Shown here piece by piece: positions 17,583 to 26,818 of a DNA stretch of 35,040 nucleotides (the stretch's first letter is position 1; each line of letters begins with the position of its first letter). The notes under the pieces were generated by a model. The model did not search any database. It saw only the letters and a list, made by a program, of their open reading frames with translations, and had not been told where the DNA came from. A program made the position numbers and the translations under genes. This DNA is from a virus. Where the stretch lies: IMG/VR virus record IMGVR_UViG_3300035682_000102, positions 1 through 35,040 of that record; one strand, given 5' to 3'.

Positions 17583-20500
17583 ATGACCACACCATCAAAC
17601 ATTCCTGAAGAACTTATTGGGTTAGCTAAAAATCCTCAAGAGCCCCCTGAAGCGAGTCTTCCAGAGGGTGCTACAGCAGTAGAATCTGACTACGGCCAAA
17701 AGTTGGAGGCAGCAGGAGTCGGGGGCTTGCGCGGCGCAGTAGAAGGCGCCACTCTTGCAGGATCCACGGTGGCGGGTGCCAAGCTTGGAACTTTGGCTGC
17801 TCCTTTCGCAGGTCCTCTAGCACCTGCTATGCCTGTTATCGGAGGTCTTGGGGGTTTTGCTTACGGTCTTTACGCCTCCGACGCAGTAGGTAAGCTGTTT
17901 CCCACGGCAACAAAAAAAGACGTAGAGCCTTTTTATGAGGGCGCTCGAACCTTTAGTGGCGGACTTGCTTTTTCCCCTGCGGTTATGTTTGCTAAAGCGG
18001 CAAAAACAGGAGCAGGTGTTGTAAGTCAAACAATTGGTGCGATAGGGGAATTTGCCCGCGCTAATCCAGGCAAGTATTTTGCCGCAGAGGGTTTGTCTAA
18101 TTTTTATGCAGGTCTTGCAGGGGGTTCTGCAGTTGCTAAATTTCCTGATCAGCCTTTAGTTAAGGCAGGAGCAGAAATCACTGCAGGAGTAGCAGGCAGC
18201 TATCTTTCGCCGGGACGTTTGGCCATTACCTTGTCAGGTACCGTAAGCGATGCACTTACTAGTGCACTATCGAGTACAACTGGGCAGGGTTTTTCAGACA
18301 GTACAACGAACTATGTCATCAAGCAGTTGCTTCCAAATATCAAGGCAGCAGGGGAAGACCCAAAGGCTATATTAAAGGCGATTGATGAGACGCTTGCTGT
18401 AGGAAAAGCAGAGGGTGTGGTTACCACAGGCACGGTTGCTCAAGCATCTGGCTCTCCTTTCATGACAAAACTTCAGAGCACCCTTGCGCGCTTTAACGCA
18501 AAGTTTTCTGGCGACACAAAGGAAATGGGCGAGGAAGTCATAAAAGCATATGGCGAAGCTGCTCGTAAGCTTGAGTCTACAGGCGACCCGGCTCTCTTAA
18601 AAGCAGCGGCAGAATTGCGCAAGACCGCGTTTGCCGATCAATTTCAAAATGGCTTTAATATTGCGCAAACAAACGCTGCTGATAAGGCGTCCAAGCTTGG
18701 TGCAAAAGGTTCTGAAAATCGCGCTGTGGTCGGAAATATTCTTAAGACAGAGATGGAAGACCTTCTTAAACTTGCACGGGAATCAGAATCACAGCTTTGG
18801 AAAAAAGCTGAACTAGACATGTATCAACAAGCGGGCGGCAAGTTAAAACCCGTTAAAATTGTTCCATCCAAGTTTGCAAATGCGTTATACGATGTCATGC
18901 AGTCTTCTACGCGTGGTCAAAGGGCAGAGGATTTTGCAGGAATTGGTGGGGACTTATCTGTTCTTGGTTTTAATGCAAAAAAGATTAAGCAATTAAACAA
19001 GATACCTGTTACAGAAGATTTTTTACAGACACGGGTGGTGGCGCCAGAAGATATTGCTGGGCTAGGACTCAAACCTAAGTCTGCGCCTGAAATGGTGAAG
19101 TTGCGGGGAAGCCTATTGGAAAAAGCACGTGTGGCAGGTGCTGAAGGCAACATGGCCGCGGCTCGTCGTTATGGCATATTGGCTGAATCTTTACTTGATG
19201 ATTTAGACGCAATTCCAGGAGGCGCGTACAACGACGCGCGAACCTTTAGCCGTGAATTAAACAATGCTTTTACGCGTACCTTTGCGGGCAAATCCTCCAA
19301 AACAGATAGGACAGGCGCAGAGGTGTTTACGCCTGAAGTGCTTGTTAAACGAGCCTTTGGTTCAGAAGCAGACACTACGCTCATGCGTATGAAAGATCTT
19401 ACAGAGGCGGCTAACTTTGTTGATCCAACAGGAGCCGCTGCTGTTTCCGTGCGCGATGCGGAGCAAAAGGTTATTCGTTCCTTGGCCGCTGAAGTTTTAG
19501 ACGAGAAAGGCAATGTTGACCTAAGCAAGCTTGACGCATTTAGAAGTAAGAATGCCGACACGCTTAAATACTTGGGCATGGAAAATGAATTTAATGATAT
19601 CGCAAGCACACAGCGCGCGTTGTTAGAGGCCTCGGACCCAAACTCTTTGTTAACAAAAAGAATTAAGGACGAAAAAGCGTTTTCATCACTATTGGAAGTC
19701 GATGATCCTGCGACTGCGGTTTCACAAGCCTTGACGGACACAATTTCGCCCGTTAAAAACTTTAAGTCTCTTGTTGCGACAGCATCATCCCCTACGGATC
19801 CAATCGAGAAAGCAGCCGCGCGCAACGGGTTATTGTCCACGATTTACCAGTACGCTTATCAGACTGCGAACAAAAGCGGTACGTTTAACGCAAACGTGTT
19901 TAATGACATTTTGTTTAAGCCGTTGTCCCCAAACAATCCATCGTTATCACAATTAATGCGTTCTTCTGACCTAGTGTCAGTAGATGAAGTTGCTCGCTTA
20001 AAGCGAATGACCACCACTATGACAAGAGTGGAGGACACCTTAAATACACAAGCAAGAATAGTCGATCCCAACATTGTTTTTACGCCCCAAGATGCATTAG
20101 AGGATCTTGCAGTCTCCATGTTGGGCGCTAAGTTTGCGGGTGCAATTAGTCCAGGGGGACCAGGGTCTCTTTCTATTGCGTCCCGAACAATAAACATGAC
20201 GAGAAACTTCTTTAACCGAGCGCCTCAACGTCAGCGTTTACTGTTATTAGAAGAAGCGGTTAAAGATCCTGCGCTCTTTCGCCAGTTAGTAGCACGTGGT
20301 ATCACGGAAGAAGAAAGTAGCAATATGGTCTCCGGTATCTTGCGCCGCTTGCACTCTCCTAGCGTATACCCAACGGTGCTGGATCGTTACGTGGATGTTT
20401 TGGAAACAAAAGAACCCACTCCTGAGGAAATACAACTCAATAAAGAAAAACAGCAGCGGCCGTATTTTCGCAACCCTCCGCTTCTACCCGCGCGCACCGG

Positions 20501-20690
20501 TTCCTCGCAGTCGCAACAAATGCTCAGATCCTTGGCTGTTGCGCCACAGACAAGAGGAATGCCCACGTTAACCCCAAAACCACAGAGCGCGGCTCCCGCA
20601 CCGGGACCACAAAGCGCGGCCCCTTCAGAAAGCCGAAAAATGCTTGCCTCTCTCTTCCCAGAGGATCGTATGTTGCAGGGAGCACAGTAA
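17583..20690 (+). CDS. very large helical virion protein, likely ejected
   Basis: 1035 residues. The N-terminal quarter has glycine-zipper/membrane-like segments (GVGGLRGAVEGATLAGSTVA, APAMPVIGGLGGFAYGLYAS, ITAGVAGSYLSPGRLAITLS). A long, mostly helical body of about 700 residues has no recognised catalytic motif. The C-terminus is Pro/Ser-rich with two SAAPxPGPQSAAPS-like units and a repeated (Q/R)(M/K)(L)xSL element (QMLRSLAV and KMLASLFP). The stop abuts the next ATG. By size, gene order and membrane-like start it resembles the large internal proteins that short-tailed phages eject to build a DNA channel; this is inferred, not shown. Confidence 0.7.
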   Translation: MTTPSNIPEELIGLAKNPQEPPEASLPEGATAVESDYGQKLEAAGVGGLRGAVEGATLAGSTVAGAKLGTLAAPFAGPLAPAMPVIGGLGGFAYGLYASDAVGKLFPTATKKDVEPFYEGARTFSGGLAFSPAVMFAKAAKTGAGVVSQTIGAIGEFARANPGKYFAAEGLSNFYAGLAGGSAVAKFPDQPLVKAGAEITAGVAGSYLSPGRLAITLSGTVSDALTSALSSTTGQGFSDSTTNYVIKQLLPNIKAAGEDPKAILKAIDETLAVGKAEGVVTTGTVAQASGSPFMTKLQSTLARFNAKFSGDTKEMGEEVIKAYGEAARKLESTGDPALLKAAAELRKTAFADQFQNGFNIAQTNAADKASKLGAKGSENRAVVGNILKTEMEDLLKLARESESQLWKKAELDMYQQAGGKLKPVKIVPSKFANALYDVMQSSTRGQRAEDFAGIGGDLSVLGFNAKKIKQLNKIPVTEDFLQTRVVAPEDIAGLGLKPKSAPEMVKLRGSLLEKARVAGAEGNMAAARRYGILAESLLDDLDAIPGGAYNDARTFSRELNNAFTRTFAGKSSKTDRTGAEVFTPEVLVKRAFGSEADTTLMRMKDLTEAANFVDPTGAAAVSVRDAEQKVIRSLAAEVLDEKGNVDLSKLDAFRSKNADTLKYLGMENEFNDIASTQRALLEASDPNSLLTKRIKDEKAFSSLLEVDDPATAVSQALTDTISPVKNFKSLVATASSPTDPIEKAAARNGLLSTIYQYAYQTANKSGTFNANVFNDILFKPLSPNNPSLSQLMRSSDLVSVDEVARLKRMTTTMTRVEDTLNTQARIVDPNIVFTPQDALEDLAVSMLGAKFAGAISPGGPGSLSIASRTINMTRNFFNRAPQRQRLLLLEEAVKDPALFRQLVARGITEEESSNMVSGILRRLHSPSVYPTVLDRYVDVLETKEPTPEEIQLNKEKQQRPYFRNPPLLPARTGSSQSQQMLRSLAVAPQTRGMPTLTPKPQSAAPAPGPQSAAPSESRKMLASLFPEDRMLQGAQ

Positions 20691-23687
20691 ATGGCACAAG
20701 CAAAAGAGATGTTAGATGAGCTTAAGGACAAGGCACCTGAGGCAGACCCTTTTCCCACGATCCGTGAGTCATTAGCCGAGCTTGGCACAAATCCAGACAA
20801 GTACGAAAAGATTCTGGCCAAGACAGATGAAAAAATGCACTGGGAAAAGGTTTTCCGCCCCAAGACTACGCTTGAAGCAGGTGCTATTACGTTGCTTGCT
20901 GCTGCAAAACAATCGGGTGCCGAGCCTAATGAATATCTGTCACGCTTGGCGCCCTACTTTGACTCTCGTATCCGGTCCTTGCCTGATATGTACAATGTCT
21001 CTGGCTATGTCCATCCAGACGAACCTAATCGTGCGGTGATGACACGTACAGCAAGAGAAATGCAGACTTCTGGCTCCACTTTGCCACATGAGTTAGAACA
21101 TACCCTTCAAGGGTTTGATCCAAACAATTTTCCTCGCGTACAAGTGCCAGGTAGACCAAACCCTGTCTTGCGTTTTGATTATGCAGATAGTTTAAAGTAC
21201 GATTTACAAAAGCGTCTTGCAGACATCCCCGAGGAAGAGCGCGAGGAAATCACAACCTCACATCCGGTTTTTGGACAATACTTATCGAGTGGCAAGGAGC
21301 TGTTTGCGCGCATCCGTGCTAAAGACATGCTGGATTCGGCAAAAGGTGGAGACTTCTTGCAGACGGAATTAGGGCAAAAATTATTTCCCACGGACCGTGA
21401 TCGCTCCTATTTTATTGGCTCTACGCTTCCAGGTGTGCCTACAATCACGCCCCCATATACCTTTGAGTCCACCGACGAAAACAAAAAACCTTTGACCGAT
21501 CCAAAGACTTCGTACGCACGCCAGTTGTATAACAAGTTGACCGCCCCCAAGGAATATCAAGAAGGCGGGGAGGTAGAGATGCCCGAGGTGCAAGATGCTC
21601 CCGTCACTGAGGCCGGTAAAAGCTTGGCGCAATACAAACAAACTGCTGCGCCGGTGAAAAAAGAAGAGAGCGTTACACCACCCTTTGTGATGGATGGTGC
21701 GGCACTGACGCGCGCCGCGGAATCTGGTAATGACTACAATGTGGGATTTAATCGAGCAGGGACAAGTGATGCCTTCGGTGCTTATCAGATTTTAAGCAAC
21801 ACTTATAAAGCCATTCAGGCCGAAGATCCTTATTTTATTAATAAGAAACAAACCACTTTGACCCCTGAAGAACAAGATCGTGCTAATCAAGTCCTGCGCA
21901 ACATGAACAGCAGGGGGCTCCTTGCCTACAATGTGGCGGCCACAGAGCCCAACCTGCAATTAGCTCATTTTTTAGGGGCAAAGGGAGCTGCGTTATTTCT
22001 AAAGGACAGGTACATCAGCCCTGCAGCGGCGGCGGCAAACGGGGGTCTTGAAAACGCTCTAAAAATTGCAGACCAAAGGCTTGCTATGGGCCAATCAATT
22101 CAAGAGCAAAAAGCGACGAACGCGCCTAGTGCACCACCGACTCAAGAACCGCCCCGCGCGGCTCCTGCGTCCCCCATGGCGCGTCAAACAGCGAGTGCGG
22201 CACTTCCCCCTTTGAATCCACAAACCAAGGCGGCAGCCTCAAGCGCCAACGATGATTTAGCACGTTCCATTGCCGCATTTAAAGTGGCAACACAACCCCC
22301 GAAAACCAATAAACCAGCTGTTTCAAAAAAGTCAAAAACCACAAAAAAACGTTTTGCAGAAGGCGGCGAGGTCACAGAGTTTCCTGAAGAAACGGGCGCC
22401 ATGCCTGACCAAAGCCCTTCGCAGTCCGCCATACGGTTGCGGGCTTACAAGCAATCGGTCGCCCCTAAGTTGCCCCCAGGTGTTGTGCCCGACACGGGAC
22501 AATTGGACGGTATATACCAAGAGCCCACCGTGGCCAGCGAAACAGCACGCGTGTTTGGAATGAAGCCGCGAGATGATCGGTTGACTATTTTGCCCTACTA
22601 CAGTCGCGCAACAGGATTTGTAGCGCCAGAGATGCTGTACGATGCTGCGCGCGCTATTACAGCACCAAGTGTCGCGGCTCGCGGCTATGAAGTCGCGCCC
22701 GAGGAGGCAGTAAACACTGCTCTTAACTTTATGGGCGCAGGCGTAGGAACCAGTGCGGCCATGAAAAAGCCAGCAGGTGAGGGCGGTAAAAACTTAGGCA
22801 TGTTTGTTGGGCAGAAGTCTGACACTTGGGACATGGACAAGTATACGTCTGCACTTGATTTTGAAAAAGCAGGGGTGAGTCCTGCTGAAATCAATCGCTT
22901 AACAGGTTATTGGAAGAACCCCTCAAGCAAGGTGTGGTCGCAAGAAATCACTGACCATACCGCAAGTATCATCCCTAATAGTATACCCAAGACCCTCCAA
23001 GACACCGCCCTGATTACCGATGTATTAAGTCATGAGCCTTTGTTTAAAGCGTATCCGGATTTGAAAAATGTTACCGTCAAACGGATTTCAGGGGTTGACG
23101 CAGAAGGCGCGAAGTTTGATCCAATGACCAACACTATTTTTATTGGAGACAAGGTTACGGGTCCCAAGACACAGTTGTCTTATATGCTGCATGAACTTCA
23201 GCACTGGGTTCAGACCAAAGAAAACTTCCCTCGCGGCACTTCTCCCGAGGAAATAGCTAAGATCGAAACGCCTGAAATGGCAAAGATTAACGCGCGCTTA
23301 GGGCAGCTTTTTTATGGGGAAAAAAGAGATGCCAAAAATACACAAGAATTTACAGAATTAATGTCGCAATTAAGAAATCTCAAGAGAATACAGAAGGATA
23401 ATTCTTTTGAACTCTACAGCCGCACGGAAGGCGAAGCACAGGCGCGCGCTATGCAGGAAAGAATTGACATGGACGAGCCCACAAGACGCTTGTCTGATCC
23501 CCTCGGTAACTTTGATGTGCCGGTATCAGAGCTTATTCAAATGGGTAAGTACGGTGAGCTTGCAGAGACGTCTAGAGTACCAGGCGCACCTGCTCCTCTT
23601 AATCCACCCATGAAAATGACGCTCCCTTCAAGCACCACGGCCCGTGAGGATTTGGTGAAGGTGCCTAAAACACCAAAGGCGAAGTAG
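20691..23687 (+). CDS. multidomain virion protein: two HExxH metallopeptidase-like sites and a lysozyme-like domain
   Basis: 998 residues. HELEH at residues 133-137 sits in a metallopeptidase-like context (TLPHELEHTLQGFDPNNFP). A transglycosylase/lysozyme-like domain spans about 335-465 (TRAAESGNDYN with a candidate catalytic Glu near 344, then SDAFGAYQIL). Pro/Lys linkers carry RFAEGGEV. A second HExxH, HELQH at 834-838, lies in a domain that ends with RTEGEAQAR near 911, where a third metal ligand would be. The HELQH-to-RTEGEAQAR layout resembles domains found in the large polyvalent proteins of phages and conjugative elements. It is the last gene of the late operon and probably acts on the cell wall or cell proteins at infection. 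Confidence 0.75.
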   Translation: MAQAKEMLDELKDKAPEADPFPTIRESLAELGTNPDKYEKILAKTDEKMHWEKVFRPKTTLEAGAITLLAAAKQSGAEPNEYLSRLAPYFDSRIRSLPDMYNVSGYVHPDEPNRAVMTRTAREMQTSGSTLPHELEHTLQGFDPNNFPRVQVPGRPNPVLRFDYADSLKYDLQKRLADIPEEEREEITTSHPVFGQYLSSGKELFARIRAKDMLDSAKGGDFLQTELGQKLFPTDRDRSYFIGSTLPGVPTITPPYTFESTDENKKPLTDPKTSYARQLYNKLTAPKEYQEGGEVEMPEVQDAPVTEAGKSLAQYKQTAAPVKKEESVTPPFVMDGAALTRAAESGNDYNVGFNRAGTSDAFGAYQILSNTYKAIQAEDPYFINKKQTTLTPEEQDRANQVLRNMNSRGLLAYNVAATEPNLQLAHFLGAKGAALFLKDRYISPAAAAANGGLENALKIADQRLAMGQSIQEQKATNAPSAPPTQEPPRAAPASPMARQTASAALPPLNPQTKAAASSANDDLARSIAAFKVATQPPKTNKPAVSKKSKTTKKRFAEGGEVTEFPEETGAMPDQSPSQSAIRLRAYKQSVAPKLPPGVVPDTGQLDGIYQEPTVASETARVFGMKPRDDRLTILPYYSRATGFVAPEMLYDAARAITAPSVAARGYEVAPEEAVNTALNFMGAGVGTSAAMKKPAGEGGKNLGMFVGQKSDTWDMDKYTSALDFEKAGVSPAEINRLTGYWKNPSSKVWSQEITDHTASIIPNSIPKTLQDTALITDVLSHEPLFKAYPDLKNVTVKRISGVDAEGAKFDPMTNTIFIGDKVTGPKTQLSYMLHELQHWVQTKENFPRGTSPEEIAKIETPEMAKINARLGQLFYGEKRDAKNTQEFTELMSQLRNLKRIQKDNSFELYSRTEGEAQARAMQERIDMDEPTRRLSDPLGNFDVPVSELIQMGKYGELAETSRVPGAPAPLNPPMKMTLPSSTTAREDLVKVPKTPKAK

Positions 23688-24387
23688 TAATGCTGCGCTG
23701 AGTACTTAGGTAACCCTCCACCCGCCGCATCCACTCCGCCTTGTACTGCTGAAACTCGCGTCCAGAGGTCGTGAATTCTTGGGTCGTGCCATCCTGCACC
23801 GAGATCAAAAGAGCGCCCTGCTCGATTGACGTGCCGTGAACCGTGTCGTGCGCTAAAGCGTAAGCTGCCAACTGGTGAAAGTAATCCCGTATCCACTCCT
23901 TCTTCTTAGGCTTGACCGACTGCTTAAAGTCCACGATACAGGGCTTGCCACGATACACGCATATCATGTCCGCAGTCCCCGCATAGCGACCAGGGTAATA
24001 AAGCGCCACCTCCGAGCCCCAAATCTCATCCACATTAGGAAAGAACGTATTAATCAACCGATACCCCATCTCGTAGCCGCGCAGCATGAGCCAGTTGGTG
24101 GGGCGCGGCAGATCACGGCACGCAATCATCCGGTCCATGACCATGTGCATGTGTGTGCCCACAGTTGCGGCCTCGTTTTTAATCGTAGCGGCACGCTCCT
24201 GCCCCACGCGCTCGGCCCACGCCTCAAGCTCCTTGTTGTCCTTTGTCGCAGAAAGGATGGTTGTCACACTCGGTAGTTTGGTGTCTCCGTACACGTACAC
24301 CCGCCCCTCTGGCCGATCTTCACGGACCAAGGACTCATAGAGATACTTCTTACGCACGGGAATAATATCAATCATTTCTTGAGCCAT
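23665..24387 (-). CDS. PD-(D/E)XK exonuclease, RecB/MGME1-like
   Basis: 240 residues on the minus strand. Nuclease residues are in order: Glu126 (WGSEVALYY), Asp140 (AGTADMICV) and Asp153-x-Lys155 (CIVDFKQS). The N-terminal LPSVTTILSATKD and GTHMHMVMDR are typical of MGME1/Cas4-like exonucleases. It should degrade or resect DNA for recombination or host DNA breakdown, and is paired with the SNF2-type helicase upstream. Two starts are possible: 24387 (used here) or 24375, which overlaps the helicase TGA as ATGA. Its 3' end overlaps the plus-strand virion gene by 23 nt. Confidence 0.85.
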   Translation of the reverse strand: MAQEMIDIIPVRKKYLYESLVREDRPEGRVYVYGDTKLPSVTTILSATKDNKELEAWAERVGQERAATIKNEAATVGTHMHMVMDRMIACRDLPRPTNWLMLRGYEMGYRLINTFFPNVDEIWGSEVALYYPGRYAGTADMICVYRGKPCIVDFKQSVKPKKKEWIRDYFHQLAAYALAHDTVHGTSIEQGALLISVQDGTTQEFTTSGREFQQYKAEWMRRVEGYLSTQRSITTSPLVF

Positions 24388-25826
24388 TCCTTTGCCTTCT
24401 CACCCATCACTTCGTTGGCCACATCCATCTTTTTTAAAAGGGCTGTCACGATCTTTTCGTCCACCGTCTTTGGCGACACCAGATCAATGTAAGTCATCTT
24501 GTTTACCTGACCAAAGCGGTCAATACGCGCCTCGGACTGCAAGCGCACCTCTAGGTCATAGCCGTTGGAGTAGTAGATCATCGTATGCGCCTCGGTGAGC
24601 GTCAAACCATACCCACCCGTGCGCGGCTGGCCAACAAAGAAACGCAGCTCGCTCTTTGCGTCTTGAAATTTCGCTACGATCTCGGGGCGCTCGTCCGCTG
24701 GTGTGTCACCGTAATAAGTGGCCACACTATTCATGCCGTATTCTTTCTGCAGCGCAACTTTGATCGCGTCAATATCATGCCTAAAGTGCGCCCAGATAAT
24801 AATCTTGCCGTTCGACTCTTCAATGGCTGCAAAGAGTTCATTCATGCGGTTGTTAGGCAGGCTCACCACCTCCCCAGAATCAAGGGTCACGTGCCCACAC
24901 ACGATTTGTTGCAAGCGCATGATTTGTGTGAGCGCATTCACGGTGGAGGTCAACCCTTGGTCAAACGTGGCCAAGGCAAGCAAGCGCATCTGCTCATAGG
25001 CGCGTCGTTGCTCAATAGTTAACTCCACTTCTCTTTTCAAAAACACCTTATCGGGCAAGTCCAAACACTGCTCCTTGGTCACGCGAAACGAAAACTTAAC
25101 CAAGCGCTCCTGCAATTCGTCCAAGTTGCGATAACCAAGGATCTGCTTGAATGAGTGGGTCGCCAAGTTGCGCTCTTGCGTAATGGCGTAGCGATTCTGA
25201 AAGGTAAAGTAGCTGCAATGGCCAAGAAGCTTTGGATCCAAGAAAGCGCACTGCTGGTACAGGTCCATGGGGCTTTTGGTCACAGGCGAGCCCGTCATGA
25301 TGCGTCGATACTTGGCGTTGCGCGCAACCTTCAACGCATTTCTTGATCTCTGTGCGCGAGTGTTTTTAATCGTGGTGCTTTCATCTACAGCAATAAAACT
25401 TTCATGCGCCAACAAGAATCTACCTGCGTACTTCGTGCCCTTATCCGTGGAGAACGCTTCAATGTTCATGACAAGGATTTTTAAATCCTCTGTCACCATG
25501 AACATCTCGCTTAACGCTTCGGCTTCTTTTTTGTTAGGTGCAGGATCCCAGAGCGCCATGCGATACACCACGTGCGCCGGCATATGCTTTGGGATTTCTA
25601 CGCTTAACCAATTGCGATACACGCCCTTGGGTGCGATGATGACTGCGGCATTAATTTCGCCTTTGTCGTATAGCATGGCGATATTGTTGATGACCATGTA
25701 GGACTTACCCGTACCCATGTCTGCAAAAAGCGCAGAGTAGCGTTTGTCCCAAAAGCGTTGCAAATAGGCCTCCTGGTGAAGGAACGGCTTATTCTTATAC
25801 GGATAGTTTGCGAGATATTCATCCAT
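24372..25826 (-). CDS. SNF2-type superfamily 2 helicase/translocase
   Basis: 484 residues from ATG 25826, chosen because a purine-rich GAAAGAAAGAAA stretch lies just upstream; a TTG at 25862 would add 12 weak residues. Motifs: Walker A ADMGTGKS (35-42), motif Ia VIIAPKGVYRNW, Walker B VDEST, motif III MTGSPV, then GYGLTLTEAH and QSEARIDRFGQ (motifs V and VI). This is the compact SNF2 helicase found in many phages, predicted to move on double-stranded DNA. It forms an operon with the exonuclease, suggesting a joint role in recombination or replication restart. It is transcribed opposite to the rest of the window. Confidence 0.9.
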   Translation of the reverse strand: MDEYLANYPYKNKPFLHQEAYLQRFWDKRYSALFADMGTGKSYMVINNIAMLYDKGEINAAVIIAPKGVYRNWLSVEIPKHMPAHVVYRMALWDPAPNKKEAEALSEMFMVTEDLKILVMNIEAFSTDKGTKYAGRFLLAHESFIAVDESTTIKNTRAQRSRNALKVARNAKYRRIMTGSPVTKSPMDLYQQCAFLDPKLLGHCSYFTFQNRYAITQERNLATHSFKQILGYRNLDELQERLVKFSFRVTKEQCLDLPDKVFLKREVELTIEQRRAYEQMRLLALATFDQGLTSTVNALTQIMRLQQIVCGHVTLDSGEVVSLPNNRMNELFAAIEESNGKIIIWAHFRHDIDAIKVALQKEYGMNSVATYYGDTPADERPEIVAKFQDAKSELRFFVGQPRTGGYGLTLTEAHTMIYYSNGYDLEVRLQSEARIDRFGQVNKMTYIDLVSPKTVDEKIVTALLKKMDVANEVMGEKAKEWLKK

Positions 25827-25902
25827 TTTCTTTCTTTCTAAAAAAAAGTTGCACATCAACAAAATGAAGTATACACTTCGATTTCAGTTCTAGAAAGGAG
25901 AA
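25827..25902. promoter_or_regulatory. divergent promoter region with inverted repeat
   Basis: This is the 76-bp gap between divergent genes. Rightward candidate: TTGCAC (25849-25854), 17-bp spacer, TACACT (25872-25877); both hexamers are imperfect. The opposite strand reads TATACT over the same place. GAAGT-ATAC-ACTTC (25866-25879) is a perfect 5-bp inverted repeat centred on both candidate -10 boxes, so a bound protein could control both directions. AAAGGAG (25894-25900) is the Shine-Dalgarno for the rightward gene. Start-site mapping is lacking. Confidence 0.5.
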
Positions 25903-26256
25903 ATGAAAGTGCCCAAAGTTTACGTTGTTTCGGAAACTGCACAACACAACATTACGTCTGCCATGGCTTTTGGTGACATAGAAACTCTCTTGCCTCCCAA
26001 CGCACAGATTGCTTTTTCCGTGGTGCCAACCGTTCGTCGCATTCAACGCAAGCTTGAAAAGTTTACCGATGAAGATTATCTTTTGTTTATCGGTGATCCA
26101 ACAGCTATTGCAATTATTAGCGCTATTGCCTCGGCGAAGAATCACGGACGCTATAAGTGTTTGAAGTGGGATAGATTTGAACGGATGTATATCCCCATCC
26201 AAGTTGACCTCAATCCAAAGAAAGGAGAATTTGATGACTTTGACGACTTTGTTTGA
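25903..26256 (+). CDS. conserved phage protein at head of replication operon
   Basis: 117 residues. VYVVSETAQHNITSAMAFGD, then VPTVRRIQRKLEKFTDEDYL and FIGDPTAIAIISAIASAKN with KCLKWDRFERMYIPI, is a pattern I recognise as common in early regions of aquatic phages but cannot name functionally. The terminal FDDFDDFV is acidic and aromatic, of the kind that binds partner proteins. ATG 25903 is only 2 nt after AGGAG; GTG 25909 has better spacing (8 nt) and may be the true start. It overlaps the next gene by 23 nt. Confidence 0.7.
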   Translation: MKVPKVYVVSETAQHNITSAMAFGDIETLLPPNAQIAFSVVPTVRRIQRKLEKFTDEDYLLFIGDPTAIAIISAIASAKNHGRYKCLKWDRFERMYIPIQVDLNPKKGEFDDFDDFV

Positions 26257-26788
26257 AACCGACTCGGAAGCCTTTGCGCTTGCCGATGATCAGTTATCCG
26301 GTATCGCCGCGCTCGGTAAACGCGCAAAACTTTTGGAAAAAGAGCTTGAGGAGTATGAGCTTGAATTCAAGAAACGTAAAGAGCAGTATCGCAAGATGAT
26401 TGAAGAGAGCATCCCCGAGGCACTCGCAAGCTTGGGCATGAAGTCCTTCAAAATGGATGATGGCTCGTCCATTGAAGTTAAACCGTTTTATGGCGCCAGC
26501 ATCACAGAGGCTCGTCGTGCAGAGGCTTTTGAGTGGCTGCGCGAGCACGGCTTTGACGACATTATTAAAAACACCGTGAGCGTGCGCTTTGGCCGCGGTG
26601 AGGACGAGCTCTGCGCTCGCCTACTTAATTTGCTTGGGGAGAAAGGCTATCCTGCTGATCAATCCGAGAAGATCGAACCAATGACCTTAAAAGCATTTGT
26701 TCGTGAACAACTGGAACGAGGCAACGAGTTCCCGACCGAACTTTTTGGCGTCTTTATCGGCCAAAAAGCAATCATTAAATCCGTTTAA
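26234..26788 (+). CDS. conserved coiled-coil replication-region protein
   Basis: 184 residues from ATG 26234, with AAAGGAG at 26220-26226. Residues about 28-60 form a Glu/Lys-rich coiled coil (KLLEKELEEYELEFKKRKEQ). Then SFKMDDGSSIEVKPFYGASI, then FEWLREHGFDDIIKNTVSVR with FGRGEDE, and a C-terminal TLKAFVREQLERGNEFP. Similar proteins lie beside single-stranded DNA-binding and polymerase genes in aquatic phages. The function is unnamed; a replication accessory role is suggested by place. The stop is followed by a 30-bp gap. Confidence 0.7.
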   Translation: MTLTTLFETDSEAFALADDQLSGIAALGKRAKLLEKELEEYELEFKKRKEQYRKMIEESIPEALASLGMKSFKMDDGSSIEVKPFYGASITEARRAEAFEWLREHGFDDIIKNTVSVRFGRGEDELCARLLNLLGEKGYPADQSEKIEPMTLKAFVREQLERGNEFPTELFGVFIGQKAIIKSV

Positions 26789-26818
26789 CGAAGTCTAACG
26801 AATCAAGGATCTAGAATC

